Source: Campylobacter sp.
GTDB lineage: Bacteria > Campylobacterota > Campylobacteria > Campylobacterales > Campylobacteraceae
NCBI GenBank assembly: GCA_024680445.1
Contig: JAILCJ010000167.1
Span: 1-14,696, forward strand
Length of the DNA: 14,696 bases
Direction: 5' to 3'
A program made the position numbers and the translations under genes. Numbering within the stretch: the first letter of the stretch is position 1; each line of letters opens with the position of its first letter. Positions 14,487-14,696 of the stretch are shown here, in pieces. The notes under the pieces were generated by a model. It saw only the letters and a list, made by a program, of their open reading frames with translations. It was not told the origin of the DNA and did no database searches.

Positions 14487-14696
14487 CATTTTTTTATTTT
14501 ATATTTACCAAAAATGGCAAAAAATTTTTGAAATTTTTTATAAATTTTGTGTAGCATTGCAACAATATTTCGATGTTTTTTTAAATTAAGAAAAATTTTA
14601 TATTAAAAAATCAAGCTATTAATTTTTTTATGAAAATTAAAATTAAAAACTAAATTTGATTTTTAACTTTACAAGCATGGCTTAACTTGCTTAGTT

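Noticed and set aside
14453..14557. N-terminal extension of the TAXI receptor to an ATG at 14557
   Set aside because: It would place 35 Lys/Phe-rich residues before a perfect signal peptide, while the internal ATG has an ideal AAGGAG site.
1..14696. Phase-variable homopolymer G or C tracts
   Set aside because: I saw no run of G or C long enough to act as the slippery tracts known from Campylobacter. The long runs are A or T.
1..14696. CRISPR array, tRNA or rRNA genes, insertion sequence or prophage
   Set aside because: I saw no spaced direct repeats, cloverleaf-type sequences, transposase or phage genes.

Overview
The window comes from a low-GC member of the Campylobacterota, almost certainly a Campylobacter that is not C. 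jejuni. The run purH - djlA-like - purL - mnmE - jag - yidC - yidD - rnpA - rpmH is, from memory, the same order as Cj0953c-Cj0961c of C. jejuni. Codon use is strongly A/T-rich, ribosome binding sites are of the AAGGA type, and the proteins read as campylobacter-like. All intact genes lie on the minus strand, so transcription runs from right to left.

Layout in transcription order. (1) 14696-11159: a two-gene TAXI-type TRAP uptake system, with a periplasmic receptor (14452-13514), a 300-nt AT-rich intergenic stretch holding several stem-loops, and a fused 4TM/12TM permease (13213-11159). (2) 11063-6298: a tightly packed housekeeping operon, rpmH - rnpA - yidD - yidC - jag - mnmE. It supplies a ribosomal protein, the RNase P protein, two membrane-protein insertion factors, an RNA-binding protein and a tRNA-modifying GTPase. 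Several of its genes overlap by 1-4 nt. (3) 6125-1615: a purine block, purL - TerB/J-domain protein - purH, preceded by a 172-nt gap with candidate promoters and an 11-bp inverted repeat that covers the purL ribosome binding site. (4) 1557-181: an exported MsrA-MsrB fusion that repairs oxidised methionine, followed 18 nt later by a small secreted protein of unknown function. (5) 16-102, plus strand: a 28-codon N-terminal remnant of a sodium:alanine (AGCS) symporter.

The window is mostly core genome and I do not see a new defence or mobile system. The points worth a second look are these. rnpA has clear coding sequence upstream of its first conventional start codon, but no ATG, GTG or TTG in frame there. 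A hairpin may hide the purL ribosome binding site. The 8-mer palindrome CAAATTTG is strikingly frequent (17 copies counted by hand). Perfect 13-bp and 17-bp inverted repeats lie between genes. The Jag protein has an R3H domain that has lost its namesake residues. The AGCS symporter is decayed.
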